A stretch of DNA of 64,000 nt from Ulota crispa (taxonomy: Eukaryota; Streptophyta; Bryopsida; Orthotrichales; Orthotrichaceae), in assembly GCA_963920765.1 (NCBI GenBank), contig OY987243.1, forward strand, positions 30,069,060-30,133,059, given 5' to 3'. Positions 29,270 through 40,091 of the stretch are shown here, in pieces; position 1 is the stretch's first letter; every line of letters starts with the position of its first letter. The notes under the pieces are model-generated. The model was not told the origin of the DNA. It ran no database searches and was given only the letters and a program-made list of their open reading frames with translations. The position numbers and the translations under genes were made by a program.

Positions 29270-32200
29270 ATGCAGGGAGGATGGTCAGATTTCCGGGCGT
29301 TAGTACTGAACATCACTGCCAATCCGGGGTCTTCACTCTCATCTTCCTCCAGGAAAGTACGTGCAGATGATAGTCCATCCTCCAATTCCTCTTCCACTTG
29401 GAAGGTACCTGCAGATGGTAGTCCATCCTCCAACTCGGTTTCAATTTCAAGCTCTCGCCTCTCATCGAAGACTCGCTTCTCAAATGTGACGCCCTTATCA
29501 ACATTGTCATATTCTCCTAACATTACTAGTCCTATATCTGGGAAAGTAGCGCTTGAAAATGGAATGGCTGCTCTTCTTCATTCCGCCGGGGCTTTCTTAC
29601 GGTTTCTGAGCCTTGGAGACAGATCGTCCAGACGACGGCTCCGTAGTAACAAAGAGAATGGCCAGATGTCTAAGGACCTGAAGATAATTAATTGCGAGCC
29701 AGATGGAATTATTAGCCTCTCTATACCTACCAACGGGAGTCTAGCATCCTTGTTTTGTTGTCGCATTTCATCCGTTCTGAAAGGGGGGTGGAGCAAACTG
29801 AAGATCCATAAGGCACTCCCTACTATGCTGACTGCAATTCTTCCTCAACCGTAAGTCTTCATTCGTGTTGAGGATTTCGAATGATGAAGATTTTAGTATG
29901 TTTACTGTCTTCTGGGTGTGAGCTTGCTATGTTGAGTGATTTTATAGCATACGTAGAGCCGTTTGCAGCTTTTCTTGGGTTTGTTGGTTCTGAGAACGTG
30001 CTTGACATCATGCCAGGGCTCTTGCTTTGTCTCAGCACGGTCAAGATGTCGTCGGAGGTGATATCGATGATGAAGCATTCTTTGGCTTACAGGGCTGCAA
30101 CTCTCTGGAAATGGTTGTAGAGCCCAAAACAGGTTTAGAATTTCCAACGCAACTTTCTTGCAACTGCGTCGATGTTCAAGCTGGATATGGAAGGCCTTCT
30201 TGTCAGGTACGACTCATTTTTTAGGCAGGTCGTTGTGACGTTATGACCCGTCTATCCTGTTTTTGCCGTTGTGCTCAGGCCGTATAATAAGTGAATTTCT
30301 ATCAATATGGAGTTGCTTATTATATATGGAGTGTATCTGGACCAGCGCAATGTCCAGATACACTCATGTATAACATGCAACTCCATATTGATCGAAGTTC
30401 AGGATGACTTTCATTCAGTTTGCTGAGTCGATACATAATATCGTCAATATGCAATATTCAGGAATTGCATTTTGTCGCCGTTTTTATATAGCTTTTTGAC
30501 TAATGTACTCTGGCCTTTGAATCTTCAGATATTGGCTGGCGTTGGAGCCCGGAGCAAAGAAATCATGAAATTCAAATCTTTAAAAATTTACGCGTTTGGC
30601 CTTTGTAAGGAATTTCTTCGGCGCTTTCATTCTCGAGTGCTGTACAATTGGTGCTGAGTGGTCTCAATTCATTTTTCTCTGGTTATGTCTAGGGGTTCCA
30701 TACATGCAGTTTCCATTGAAATCTTGGAAACTATGAGCCTTGCTGTTTTTTCGGCCGCATTCGGAAAATCAGTTGAATTCATTTAGCATCAGAATGTGTA
30801 TATGGATATTTTTAGCTTTATGTTTGAATACGACAGATGTCCAACCTGATCACCTGCGTGGCCAACTTGGTGAGAAATATAAGGGTTTCACTGCGGACGA
30901 GCTCAAAAACCGACCAGACATCCTTGAAGATCTTCTTAGGTATTGTCGGGTAGCTGAAGTATCACCCTTAGACGTTCGTTTATTTCCTATATCATTCTTG
31001 TGACCATCAAATATAATCTTGAATTATCTCTACTCAGTAGTCGAATTTATGGTCGACAGTGTAGTCAACGTATGACTGACTTTTGTGGGTCGATCTCTCT
31101 CACCATGCTCAGTGCGTAATATTTGGGTTTTCCTTGAATGTTTTTGGTTTGCAGGCTTCATAAGGTAGACATGACTCTGCGTTTGGTGGTACATTACAAA
31201 GGCCTGAAGATGGGAATGGTCCGCAAGTGAGTTCAATTCTCCCGCTTCACAATGTTCATTTTGGTATACCAAGTTCTAGTATCTGTATGTAGGTGTGATG
31301 GTAAAATAAACGTATCAGAAGGAGTTTTTAGTACTTTCGTCATACTCTTGCAAGACTCTTAGTATTGTAATGAACTTTTCTGAAGATTTACGGACTTGCA
31401 CTTTGAAGCTCTTCCATTTTGATTTCTTTCATCGTGGACCATAAGAATGATCGTAATTTTGCAGTGCTTTCCAAGATTCTCTTAGGAACAGGCTGAACAA
31501 GGTCCTTTGCTAAACTTTGTCATTCACCTCATACTCAAAATTCCTACAAATGTTTTCCAGAATTTTTTTCTTGGAGTGACGAGGTGTACTAAGCTTTATT
31601 TTTTACTTTTTGTCGGAGACCTATTTGTTAATGTGAAAACATGGTGGACCTACAGATAGAAGGTGGGGCCAACGATGACGGGTTACAGACGTTTTGCTCT
31701 TACTTGTCAGATGATATTCGTCTCTATCAGGTGTGTTCTGTATGGGTTATTTGGCCTCTGATTTATCTGCACATACTCGCATCGCTTCTTAAAAAATTTA
31801 GATAAGAGAAGAGTCCGCCATGGTCCTTTAACCGTGATTGCCATGATGTGATTGCAGGGTAGCACAATTGATATTCGGTGGCAACCAGGTGGCCGACTTA
31901 GAACGGAAAGTAAGTCTGAGACTCTCAATTTGGTATAATATGTCCGCTAAAAGTCTTATTTAATGGGTTCTAAGTCTCGTCGCATTCTCAATATACTACT
32001 TTGCAACTGTCTGTATTAGACATACATGAGCATTTTGATATCTAAATATCTGGGAAAGCATCTGGTGGTATTCCTAGCTCTCCAAGTGCAAAGCTTGCTT
32101 GATTATGGTTCTAAAGATATTAGTTGCATTTTCCAAGAATTTTTTAAATGGATGAACACAACATCCAAGCAGAGTGGATAGAACATACGTGGCATCTAGG

Positions 32201-32668
32201 GGTTAAGTGTACCAATAAAAGTTAAAGGTCATTGTGCTTTCAGCCAGGTACAATTAGTTGATATATGGTTCTTCTTGTTGAGAAATTAGTTAGCTGGATG
32301 CTGTGTTGGATGAGCATCTGGAGTATCCGTTTCTGCAGCGTTGTTTTGAGTTCCTGACAGTGGCTGACTGATGTTATGTATGCAGTTGAGGGTCGTCGTG
32401 TGGGTGTTATTCACAGCCTTCCACTTTGTCGTAAGTTCATTCTTAGTCACTTCTATTGTTCCAATCTGATGAACAGCTTGAACTAAGATGCAGATTTCTG
32501 TTCACGTTTTAAGCCTTCTATAAAAAAACGGATTTTCTGACACGCAATATGGCTTGCTTATGTACAGAGGCATTCTTTGATCTCTATATTGGGGATCCAC
32601 CTGTCTCTGCAGTTGCAAAGCAGGAGATTGGGGCAAATTTGGCCCGCATATTAGGGGATAGAATTTAG
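29270..32668 (+). CDS. FAP2: FAP2-like fatty-acid-binding protein (chalcone isomerase fold)
   Basis: Type III chalcone-isomerase-fold protein. Plant FAPs are plastid proteins that bind fatty acids and influence fatty-acid synthesis; they lack chalcone isomerase activity. Exons: 29270-29850, 30017-30206, 30529-30604, 30837-30939, 31155-31226, 31465-31501, 31656-31730, 31858-31909, 32386-32430 and 32568-32668. The total of 1332 bases gives 443 residues and a TAG stop. The first 270 residues are low-similarity, Ser-rich at the start, and include ALALSQ just before a conserved acidic stretch. The CHI-like domain follows: FKSLKIYAFGLYVQPDHL, TLRLVVHYKGL, MVRNAFQDSLRNRL, DGLQTFCSYL, GSTIDIRWQPGG, EGRRVGVIHSLPLCQAFFDL and YIGDPPVS. 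The order and spacing match Arabidopsis FAP2 better than FAP1, FAP3 or true CHI, because of the long N-terminal extension. Splice phases agree at every junction. AATAAA at 33120-33125 may be the polyadenylation signal. Confidence 0.92.
30302..30392. repeat. Hairpin element, copy 2, in FAP2-like intron 2
   Basis: The outer arms TCAATATGGAGTTGC and GCAACTCCATATTGA are perfect over 15 bp; the inner arms GTGTATCTGGAC and GTCCAGATACAC are perfect over 12 bp. It is a compact foldback of about 90 bp, closely related to the copy at 27.7 kb. Confidence 0.85.
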
Positions 32669-33226
32669 CTGGAGCTGAAGCCAAGACGTGGTCAAGATTT
32701 CTGGTATTCTTTCGAGTTCTACCGAACTTGCCAATTGTATCTACCCTTATCATGAGCATTAGCTATACTTTGCAGATACGAAACCCTGCTCATTTTTCAA
32801 GGCACTGCAGCAGGCTCAAATTTTAATTGTTCCCTCGTAGTGCAACTGTAACATAGCCCTGCTCTGACTAACCCAGAGATATTGACTTTGCGGCCGCTAG
32901 AAAGTGGACACCTCGGACATTTAAAAAAAAGACCATGTTCTTGATTTTATACCATTCTGTAAATATTGATTGCGAGCCCAGAGTGCAGGTTCTATAATTT
33001 TTTTTCTCTTTGAAGAGGGAATTGGGCAATGACTGCTTATATGACATTATTTACGGTGGGGAGGTCCTTGTACTTCAAAAAAATATAGATCAGCACAGGA
33101 TTGTTGGAGCCTGAGAGCCAATAAAATGGTGTCTTAGAGAGGGAGATATTTTCCGTTTTGTATAATTGCTTTGGTGTACGTTTCTACTATTATATAATGT
33201 TCTGTAGTCATCTTCTTGATTTCCCC
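32669..33226. other. 3' region of the FAP2-like gene
   Basis: Non-coding sequence between the FAP2-like stop and the next transposon, including a possible polyadenylation signal AATAAA at 33120-33125. No other gene is supported. Confidence 0.5.
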
Positions 33227-33592
33227 TTAACCCCTAAACGTCGAGGAGGACGAAAAGCGTCCTCCGACCCTGAAAAAATATTCCATGATTCAGAAAAAAG
33301 TCGTTTTTCATCTGATTTTTTTCAGAAGTGACCATAAACACATGGTCCATTATGGAAGACAAAAAATCACCTCTTGAGATGCATTCATTTTTTTTGTAAC
33401 CCAAATTGTGATAAGATTCAAAAACATGGTGTTAGCTCCCAAGCTGTCCTTCTTGCAATTTTCATGAGAGCAACATGCATTGTTGACTTTTCCAACTTTT
33501 TGAAGTAATACTATTGGTGCCCATGTGCAAAGCATTGTAGAATGCTATAGGCAGGGCAAGCCATGGTGATCCATCCCTCCTTTAAGGGTTAA
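33227..33592 (+). mobile_element. TTAA-bounded MITE, family A copy 2
   Basis: It begins TTAACCCCTAAACGTCGAGG and ends CCCTCCTTTAAGGGTTAA. The ends pair as CCCCTAAACGTCGAGGAGG against CCCTTAAAGGAGGG. It aligns along its whole length with 5928-6284. 366 bp including both TTAA sites, no ORF. Confidence 0.85.
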
Positions 33593-33966
33593 CCCCTAAA
33601 CACTTGGCTTGTCACCGTGACTGCCCCTCTACAGTACCTCTACAGTGGTGTGGCAAGTGGTGTGGCAAGTGCTCACCCATTATAATCTTGTTTTTAAAAA
33701 TTGCAAAAGTTAACGGTGCATGATGCCCTCATTATAATTGCAAAAAAATAGTATGAAATTTAACAAAATGTTTGTGAGTTTTCTCACAATTTGGGTTACC
33801 TAAAAATGAATACATTTGGTGAGATTGTTTTTTACCTTCCATGATGGACCATATGTTTATGATCACCTTTAGAAAAATCAGATGAAAAATAGCTTTTTTC
33901 CATGTTACAAGAGAACTTTTTGTTAGGTAGGGGACAAAAACGTCCACTTGGGCGTTTCAAGATTAA
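33589..33966 (-). mobile_element. TTAA-bounded MITE in opposite orientation, sharing a TTAA with its neighbour
   Basis: This starts at the same TTAA (33589-33592) that closes the previous element, reads CCCCTAAACACTTGGC, and ends near CGTTTCAAGATTAA at 33966. It is the inverse counterpart of 6281-6724. The junction GGGTTAACCCC shows that the second insertion used the TTAA flanking the first. Confidence 0.75.
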
Positions 33967-34926
33967 GGTTTGTTTACACTTGGTTGGAAGAATTGCACAA
34001 AACCAGTGAATACATACGTCTCGGTTGAAGAGTGTTCACTCGCCCTGGTGCTCTCACACCTAAAGTTAGTTGTGCTCTTTCATCTAAGCAAATTGCACTT
34101 TCAAGCTCAGCACTATCTTTGACACACGAATCAATTTCTACATAAGAACAAAATCAGGCAAAAACAAAGTTGTTAGAGATAAACCTGCATTGTTTCGTAG
34201 TGGTTCTCAGAAGCATGCATTAGCAGAAAAGCAAGAGAGGAAGATTAGGCTAGGCTTTCAAATGGTAGAAATGGTTACTGTTCAAGGATATTGCCAAAAT
34301 TTCGTGAAGAAGCACTAAAATGCAGCCCAAGACAACAAATTTGATGGTAATTGTGGGGATTGACTCCTAGTATTGCCATACAAATCCAAGCGAAAATCAG
34401 CTTGCAGGAGGCTCTCATAAATTGGCTTAGGGTTTTTGTGAATGCAAATGACTCAATCGACGTGTAAATCAAAGAGTAATGACTCCGTCTCAATCGTGCT
34501 CAATATATATTCCAATCATCGTTTACAGATCTTAAACTTTGAAAGATCTTAACAGAATTTCAAAGTTGACTGATTCTTGAACAAGCTCAGTCACTGCAAC
34601 TCACGACGATTCAAATTACAAGCTACCTGCTGAAATTAGTATTTAAATCTTACTAGACTTCATCATATCAGTACTACCTATATGACATGTCCAGGACACA
34701 AGCTCACCCGCAGCATGAGTAAAGCCGAATCCACTTATTCAAATCATAATAGCAACAATGGTCACTAATGCAGAAGTATCAATCAGATGACCGAAGGTGT
34801 GAGCTAATTGACAGCCAGCTACTTGCCATCTCAAAGCCCTTGGCTCATTATTTCAACTAAACTAAATCTACGGAGGGAGTATTGTCCAGTGGTAAGGAGA
34901 TACACTGATACCCAATTTTCTCGACT
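33967..34926. other. Intergenic, no gene seen
   Basis: No coding signal beyond short ORFs, and no RNA gene or clear repeat. The cysteine-motif region begins to its right. Confidence 0.35.
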
Positions 34927-35384
34927 TCAGCACCCAACTTTCACTGCAAGAGTGGCACAACGTCCTTTGCCACAAACGGGACATGAGAACTGTCGGCAAG
35001 TGTGACCGCCGTCTCCCAACCTCATCACTCCTGCCACGTGGCGGCCACGTCGACGCTGCTGCTGCAGAACTGTACCCCCAGCATACGCTTGCAGCAGCGT
35101 CTGTGGCTCCACGACTGCGTATGACTGACTGTCACGCCTGGGTGGCAAACTGGGCATGGAAACTTTTTGCAGCGATGCTCCTCTGGGAAGTTTGCAATCT
35201 TCGCAGAGTCGCTGAAGAGCATTGCCACGTCAGACTCATCATTGAGCTCAAAGCCTGCAAATCCCACTAAAGCAGCGTCCATTTTGCAATGGGAGTAGGA
35301 GCTCCGGGGCGATCCCAAGCAGAACGGGACTTCGTGATCAGCGAGCTTCTGGTGAGACAGATCCATCATGGCGGAGTATTGCAT
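34927..35384 (-). CDS. Hypothetical short cysteine-motif protein, possibly frameshifted or spliced
   Basis: I do not recognise this family. From the ATG at 35384 an uninterrupted frame runs 119 codons to 35025. It contains the acidic stretch FELNDESDVAMLFSDSAKI (about 45-63), then HRCKKFPCPVCHPG with Cys72, Cys77 and Cys80. In another frame about 150 bases downstream comes TCRQFSCPVCGKGRCATLA, followed by a stop near 34927. So the motif C-[KR]-x-[FW]-x-C-x-[VI]-C occurs twice, joined either by an unrecognised intron or across a frameshift. The same motif ends the ORF at 38399-38632. A TATA box lies 134 bases upstream. No signal peptide or membrane segment is evident. It may be a small zinc-binding or redox protein, but that is only a guess from the cysteines. 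Confidence 0.4.
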
Positions 35385-35517
35385 CAGCTGACGAGGAGAT
35401 ATGTAGGACAAAATAGAAGCAGAATTGGAAGAGAATCAAAGCGATCGATGTAGGTTGAGAGTGTGTGGAATGGGTTGCTGATTGTGGATGTTGTAATTAT
35501 CGGTTCCTGGGTGATGG

Positions 35518-35524
35518 ATTTATA
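35518..35524 (-). promoter_or_regulatory. TATA box for the cysteine-motif ORF at 35 kb
   Basis: Reads GCTATAAATCCATCACCC on the minus strand, 134 bases before the ATG at 35384. The TATA box of the 38.4-kb ORF has a similar context (TATAAATGGACACCC). Confidence 0.45.
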
Positions 35525-36710
35525 GCAGCTGAGCCGGCAAGCAAGTTGGAACCTTTCCATTTGGAGAAGGTTGCTGCTTCGAGGTTGGTGAATTCAGAAG
35601 TCGAGCTTGAATGTCCTTCGCCACCAAAACTCCTGGCTTTGGAGCAGGTCCGCATGTTGCTGAGCACGACTTTGGCCGCTAGCTGTGCAGACACTCCATC
35701 AGGAAAGATTTCACGTACCACCAATTCTCTGCAGCCTGAAGTAGTGTCTGACTTGCTCGGAATTCACTTCCTGACTGCGGAAGCGACGGTGTTTCGAAAT
35801 TTGGGTGGTTGTGGGAGTTTGAGGATGTTCTGATGTCGGCAGTTTTTGTCAAGAAGTTGAATTTGGACTCTAGAGAGGTTAGTGCAATGAAAATTCCTTT
35901 CAGTGTTCAAAACTGGCTGCATCCAGGTTATATTTAGCCTTGGCGAACTAAAAAGTGAAGCTTAATACCAGATGAAGTGCATCTGCTTAACAGCAATCTG
36001 GAGGAATCGTGTTAGCAGACGTTCCTTTTTCCGAAAAAATACCACCACCAAGCAGTTATAGTGGTGGAATCGACAGTTGGAGCAAAATCCTCAATTGGCG
36101 AATCACTTCGTGGTGGCGCTGCCGAAGTGAAATCAATTATTTCCAAATGCCGGAGAACTGTATCCCAATTCTACAACTCCAACTTTAGAGTTTGTCTAGG
36201 AAAGGAATGCCGTTCAGTCCAAATCTAAGACTCCAGAATTTTTTTTCATGGGTGGGCCCACGAGAATCGTCGGGGGAATGTCGGTACATAGGCACTCCTG
36301 TTGTAAGACATAGCTGATGTGGATACCGACACAGTTGATGAAATAAAGTGTCTCCTCCAAATAATTATTGTCACAGTCAACTTATGCAAACAACACGATT
36401 TCCTAGAATTTTAGGTTTTTACGAGGAAGGGCATGTTGACTCGAAAGCCTGAATATCAGGATTACCGGAACCTCTGGGCGAAGGCCAGGATGACCGCCCA
36501 GTCATGGACAAGTGCCGGAGGAGTACTGAGTCCCTAGATGAAGCTGCTCAGGATAACGACTCACAAGGCGGTTATGGCCGACTTTAGGTTAGCAGATAAT
36601 TTCCATTGACTTTGCAATATTCACTCAAATTTGCAATTAGTTTCATTCGAGCAGTTATTCTAACCTTTTAACTTTTCCTGTCCTCGGTATTAAAGAAAAA
36701 ACCGCTCGAC
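35525..36710. other. Flanking DNA, no gene supported
   Basis: Overlapping ORFs of 75 codons (minus) and 122 codons (plus) lie at 35465-35833. Neither resembles a known family. The rest is non-coding. Confidence 0.35.
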
Positions 36711-36999
36711 ACACCATATTAGGTAAATTGGGAAAAACGGAGGTACGTACCTTGTCACCTCAATTTGAATTGAGGAGGTCACAGCAAACCTAACTAATGA
36801 ACTGTGTCTAATTTTTTGTCCGAAATGAATTTTTCGTCCAAACACAACACATTTCTGGAAGATATATATCTCATTTCATTGGAAAATAGTCAACAGATTC
36901 TCTATTGTATGAATATGGCTTTTTCTGGGAAAAAAAAAAGAAAAAAAAGAAAAAACCAGAAGTCCCACTTTGTACGGTTTGGCCCAATTCACCTAACAT
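36711..36999. mobile_element. MITE with ACACCATATTAGGTAAATTG ends, copy 1
   Basis: The left end ACACCATATTAGGTAAATTG is followed by GGAAAAAC; the right end CCCAATTCACCTAACATTA is a decayed inverse. About 290 bp, no ORF. Better-preserved relatives are at 50731-50986 and 52209-52340. Confidence 0.65.
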
Positions 37000-38232
37000 T
37001 ACAATCTGTAATGTTATTGTAATGTTATCTGATTGTTAATTCAATCGAAATTGCCTTGTAAACTGCTCGAAAGGGGCCCAAAGTTGGATGCGTGATTTAG
37101 TGATTCGACATACCCGGGACAAAAAGATGGTCAGTAACGATCTCGCACAAGTTCCCTTTTTGGTAATTTTGGACATACCCGTTCTAGAGGTTTATGTCAT
37201 TGGATGTGGTTTAACAAAGAAACCAAATTTTCCCACATGCTCGGATTTCAAACACCACTGTCTCCCTCCCTCATTTGATTTTTTTACCTAGCAATTGAGG
37301 GGAATTGTCGTCGACTGGCAAATCCTGTGTGCCAATTCAGCCCTGGTTGTGGTCATGATGTGCAGGTTACCTCGCAGACTAGAGAGATACGTGTAAAATA
37401 CTGCAATTTTGATGCAAGTCTTCATGAAAACCACGACGACGTACTACTTTCACACTCTGAAGATTGAAACTCCACTGGCTCCTACTCTTGTAGACGAGTA
37501 CGAGTCTCAGCAGGTAATGAATTCGTGTAAGATTGTGGTGCACATGTGTTTCAGTAACAGCCTATCTTGAGTTCACTCCCCGCCTCACTTTTTTGTGGTT
37601 GTAGTTATCTCTAATACCCCCAATTCGAAGTCTGCTGCGAGACTGAGTTCCTGTGGTGTGCTCAGACAACTATCTGGTACCAGGTTGAAATCTGATCACT
37701 CTCCTCTCAAGTCTCAAGCATTGGGCGAGACACTTGGTTTTAGTGCTCCAGCCAGATATTACACAGACACGTATGTAACACAACATTTATGTGAACACGA
37801 TTCTTACTGGCAGTAAATATTTCGAATTGGTTGAAACCGACAAACCCGAGTGTCGGCATTGGAAGCTAAGCCCTAAGATTCATTACGGTCAAAATGCTAG
37901 ACATGCCATCACTCTCCCAGGAATATAATTCCAACATTTTGCATGCAAATGACGCTAGCGCAATCACACCATCTGGAATAAACAAACCAAAATGAACTTT
38001 CACTTTGGCTAAAGATCATGGATCAACCCGGATCAAACAGTTTCAATTTTCAATCCAGATGGTGGGCAAGCTCCACGCCCGGAAGTAAAAAACCGAATTT
38101 CTTAATTATTCTTAGAAGCTCGAGTTTGAGTCGAACTCTTGACTCGAGCGTGATGCGTGGAAGATGGAAATCATGATGGATAGTTAGGCTTCAATCTGCC
38201 ATATTACAACATGTCTGCAATGCCATGCTCAG

Positions 38233-38239
38233 TATAAAT
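38233..38239 (+). promoter_or_regulatory. TATA box before the 77-residue ORF, left copy
   Basis: AGTATAAATGGACACC lies about 160 bases upstream of the ATG at 38399. In the right copy the equivalent is TATAATGG, one base shorter and a poorer match. Confidence 0.45.
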
Positions 38240-38398
38240 GGACACCCGACATGCAACAAATTCACACAACTCCAGCTCTTGTATGCATGTAATGCAAGTG
38301 CCTTCAGTTTTGCTTTCTGCTGATCCCAGAGTTTAGAGTGAAGCAGGCTTCGCTGCTAGTATTTTCACATTCATCCGATCCGTGAAGACGGTTGCTCC

Positions 38399-38632
38399 AT
38401 GGGCCCATTCACCACCTCTGTCCAGCTCCACCGCTGCTTGCAAGCTTATAACGCAAAAGGCAGCATGGAGTCCATCGTCTTCATTGACGATTCTCCATTA
38501 GCCCCAGAAGCAGCAGCGAGTTATGCTCAAACTGGAGGATCCGGAGGTCCTGGACCGCGTTTTGCATGCTTCGGAGAGCCAACTTGTAGCTGCAAGGAAT
38601 GGACCTGCTCTATTTGCAATGGCCGATCCTAA
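38399..38632 (+). CDS. Hypothetical 77-residue cysteine-motif protein (left copy)
   Basis: Unrecognised small protein. From the ATG it reads MGPFTTSVQL, has a central GSMESIVFIDDSPLAPEAA (21-39), a Gly/Pro stretch GGSGGPGPRF and a C-terminal cluster CFGEPTCSCKEWTCSICNG with Cys57, 63, 65, 70 and 73. The last part fits C-[KR]-x-[FW]-x-C-x-[VI]-C, shared with the ORF region at 35 kb. A TATA box lies upstream and AATAAA downstream at 39076-39081, consistent with a short transcript of about 0.8 kb with a long 3' region. The second copy at 62.2 kb differs at one residue (His11 to Arg). No signal peptide or membrane segment is seen. Preservation in both arms supports, but does not prove, a real gene. 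Confidence 0.5.
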   Translation: MGPFTTSVQLHRCLQAYNAKGSMESIVFIDDSPLAPEAAASYAQTGGSGGPGPRFACFGEPTCSCKEWTCSICNGRS

Positions 38633-38897
38633 TGGCCGATCCTAATGTCATCAATTTGAACATTACTTGGAGGAGTTGGTATTTCATGTTGTTCTGACTT
38701 CTGACGTTGATCTGACGAGAGAGCTTGGATTTTGATCGAGTCCAGATTTTCATACTAGTGTCAGCACATGTTCCTCCATTTAGAGGTAGCCGGATGTTGA
38801 AGTTCATGGTGACATCCAAGTAGCTAGAATGTGTGTGAATGGAATGTTTACCAAGCAGCTCGTTGCCGTTGGTAGTAAGTTTGTTGCTGATTCTCAT
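38610..38897 (-). CDS. Hypothetical 95-codon ORF opposite the 77-residue ORF (left copy)
   Basis: This ORF starts MRISNKLTTNGNELLGK, contains NFNIRLPLNGGTCADTSM, and overlaps the end of the plus-strand ORF tail to tail. The translation is identical in the other arm (61857-62144). It may be chance, since the whole core is nearly identical at DNA level, or a real antisense gene. No family was recognised. Confidence 0.2.
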   Translation of the reverse strand: MRISNKLTTNGNELLGKHSIHTHSSYLDVTMNFNIRLPLNGGTCADTSMKIWTRSKSKLSRQINVRSQNNMKYQLLQVMFKLMTLGSAIRIGHCK

Positions 38898-39100
38898 GGT
38901 TGAGTTAGAATTGGCACTTATGGTTTGAATAATGGACTGAGGCAGTATGTAGCAATCTCTTCAGCAGGGGAATAGTGATTAGCTCCGCAGATGCTACACG
39001 TTTTAGTAGGCTGGTGCAATGTTTCCTGTTGACAGATTGAGATATTGAATGTATTCTTCTCCGTACTTAAATAGAAATAAAGTACTGTTTTGTGTTGATT

Positions 39101-39307
39101 TTATGATGTGTCTGGAACATGATCAAGCAGTAGTGTTGTAGTGATGTTCGGAAGAAGAGGCTTGAGCTCAAGTTGCACTTCCCATGTCAATGGCCAATTG
39201 GCCATGGATAATGGTCCCGTCCATACAGACACACTTGTCTTTTTGGCTCCTTCGATTAAAATCTGAGCTTTGACTACGGTCTCAATCCAGTTGCTTGTAA
39301 ATGGCAC
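39101..39307 (-). CDS. Hypothetical ORF in the conserved core (left copy)
   Basis: A frame of at least 68 codons reads VPFTSNWIETVVKAQILIEG and later LSMANWPLTWEVQLELKPLL, looking like alternating beta strands. The same translation is present in the right arm at about 61450-61653 (plus). Upstream the frame runs into a low-complexity, repeat-like stretch near 39340, so it could be the remnant of a longer coding sequence. Family unknown. Confidence 0.3.
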   Translation of the reverse strand: MPFTSNWIETVVKAQILIEGAKKTSVSVWTGPLSMANWPLTWEVQLELKPLLPNITTTLLLDHVPDTS

Positions 39308-40091
39308 TTCCGCAAAGCACTTAGTGGTTTTGTTAATTAGGGAAGAAAAAAAAAAAAAAAAACCATTTGGGACTTTTGGATTTCTGTTTTTAAGAGATTT
39401 TTGGTGATTTAGAGTGAATTTTATTATGATTTTTTCAAGACATAAAATAATTTAAAATAATTTTTTTTAAACTCTTTTTAAATCACCAAAATATTCTCAC
39501 AAATGCAACATTCAGTATCTCAAAATCCGTTTTAGGAAAGATTTTTACCCAAACTAACTAATAGCATATTACTATTTCTTTGACTTGTTTCTGCCCGGGG
39601 CCATTCATATTCCGTGTTGTGAGAGGCTGAGAATCAGAATAGATGTTTAAGTTATCCGTCAATGAGAATTTTAAAATCAAAAATGAGGGAGGGAGAAAAA
39701 AGTAGGAAAAGGAAAGTTCAAAAGTCACCTCAAAAAATTCCCAAAAATTAGTCCATAGGAAACCACGCAACCATATTTTGGTTGTAAGAGTGGTTTTGGT
39801 TTATAGAATAAGGCATTTAACATTTTGAAATTTGGTGTTAAAGAATGTATGTGATTAAAAGAATTTTGCATTCAACTTAAAAACAACAATGAAATTGGGT
39901 ACATGTATGTGAGTTGACATACAACGGTGTATGTCCAATTTGGCCTCAAAATATTGTTGGAGCAGGAATAATATTTGCATGCTGGACACACGTCAGCATA
40001 GCTGCCTGATTGTCATTGCTCGGTATATCGTGATTAAGGAGTAATCATGGACCACTACAAGAGATTAATGCTTCAACAAAGTACAGATTAG

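Larger units (their letters stand above)
37076..39930 (+). repeat. Left copy of a 2.9-kb inverted duplication
   Basis: This aligns in reverse-complement with 60810-63680. Outer parts are recognisably homologous but differ by many substitutions and small indels, for example GTTGGATGCG(T/C)GATTTAG at the outer end and AATTGGGTA...GTGAGTTGACAT at the inner end. The part from about 38395 to 39310 is almost identical between copies. It could be an inverted segmental duplication or two insertions of one long non-autonomous element. Confidence 0.85.

Noticed and set aside
29221..29523. 100-codon minus-strand ORF with repeated ELEDGL(P/S)SA
   Set aside because: Antisense to the Ser-rich first coding exon of the FAP2-like gene. 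The repeat reflects an internal duplication of the sense codons.
34840..34930. Possible tRNA-like stretch with GTCCAGTGGTAAGGAG
   Set aside because: No cloverleaf with matching acceptor and T arms could be drawn.
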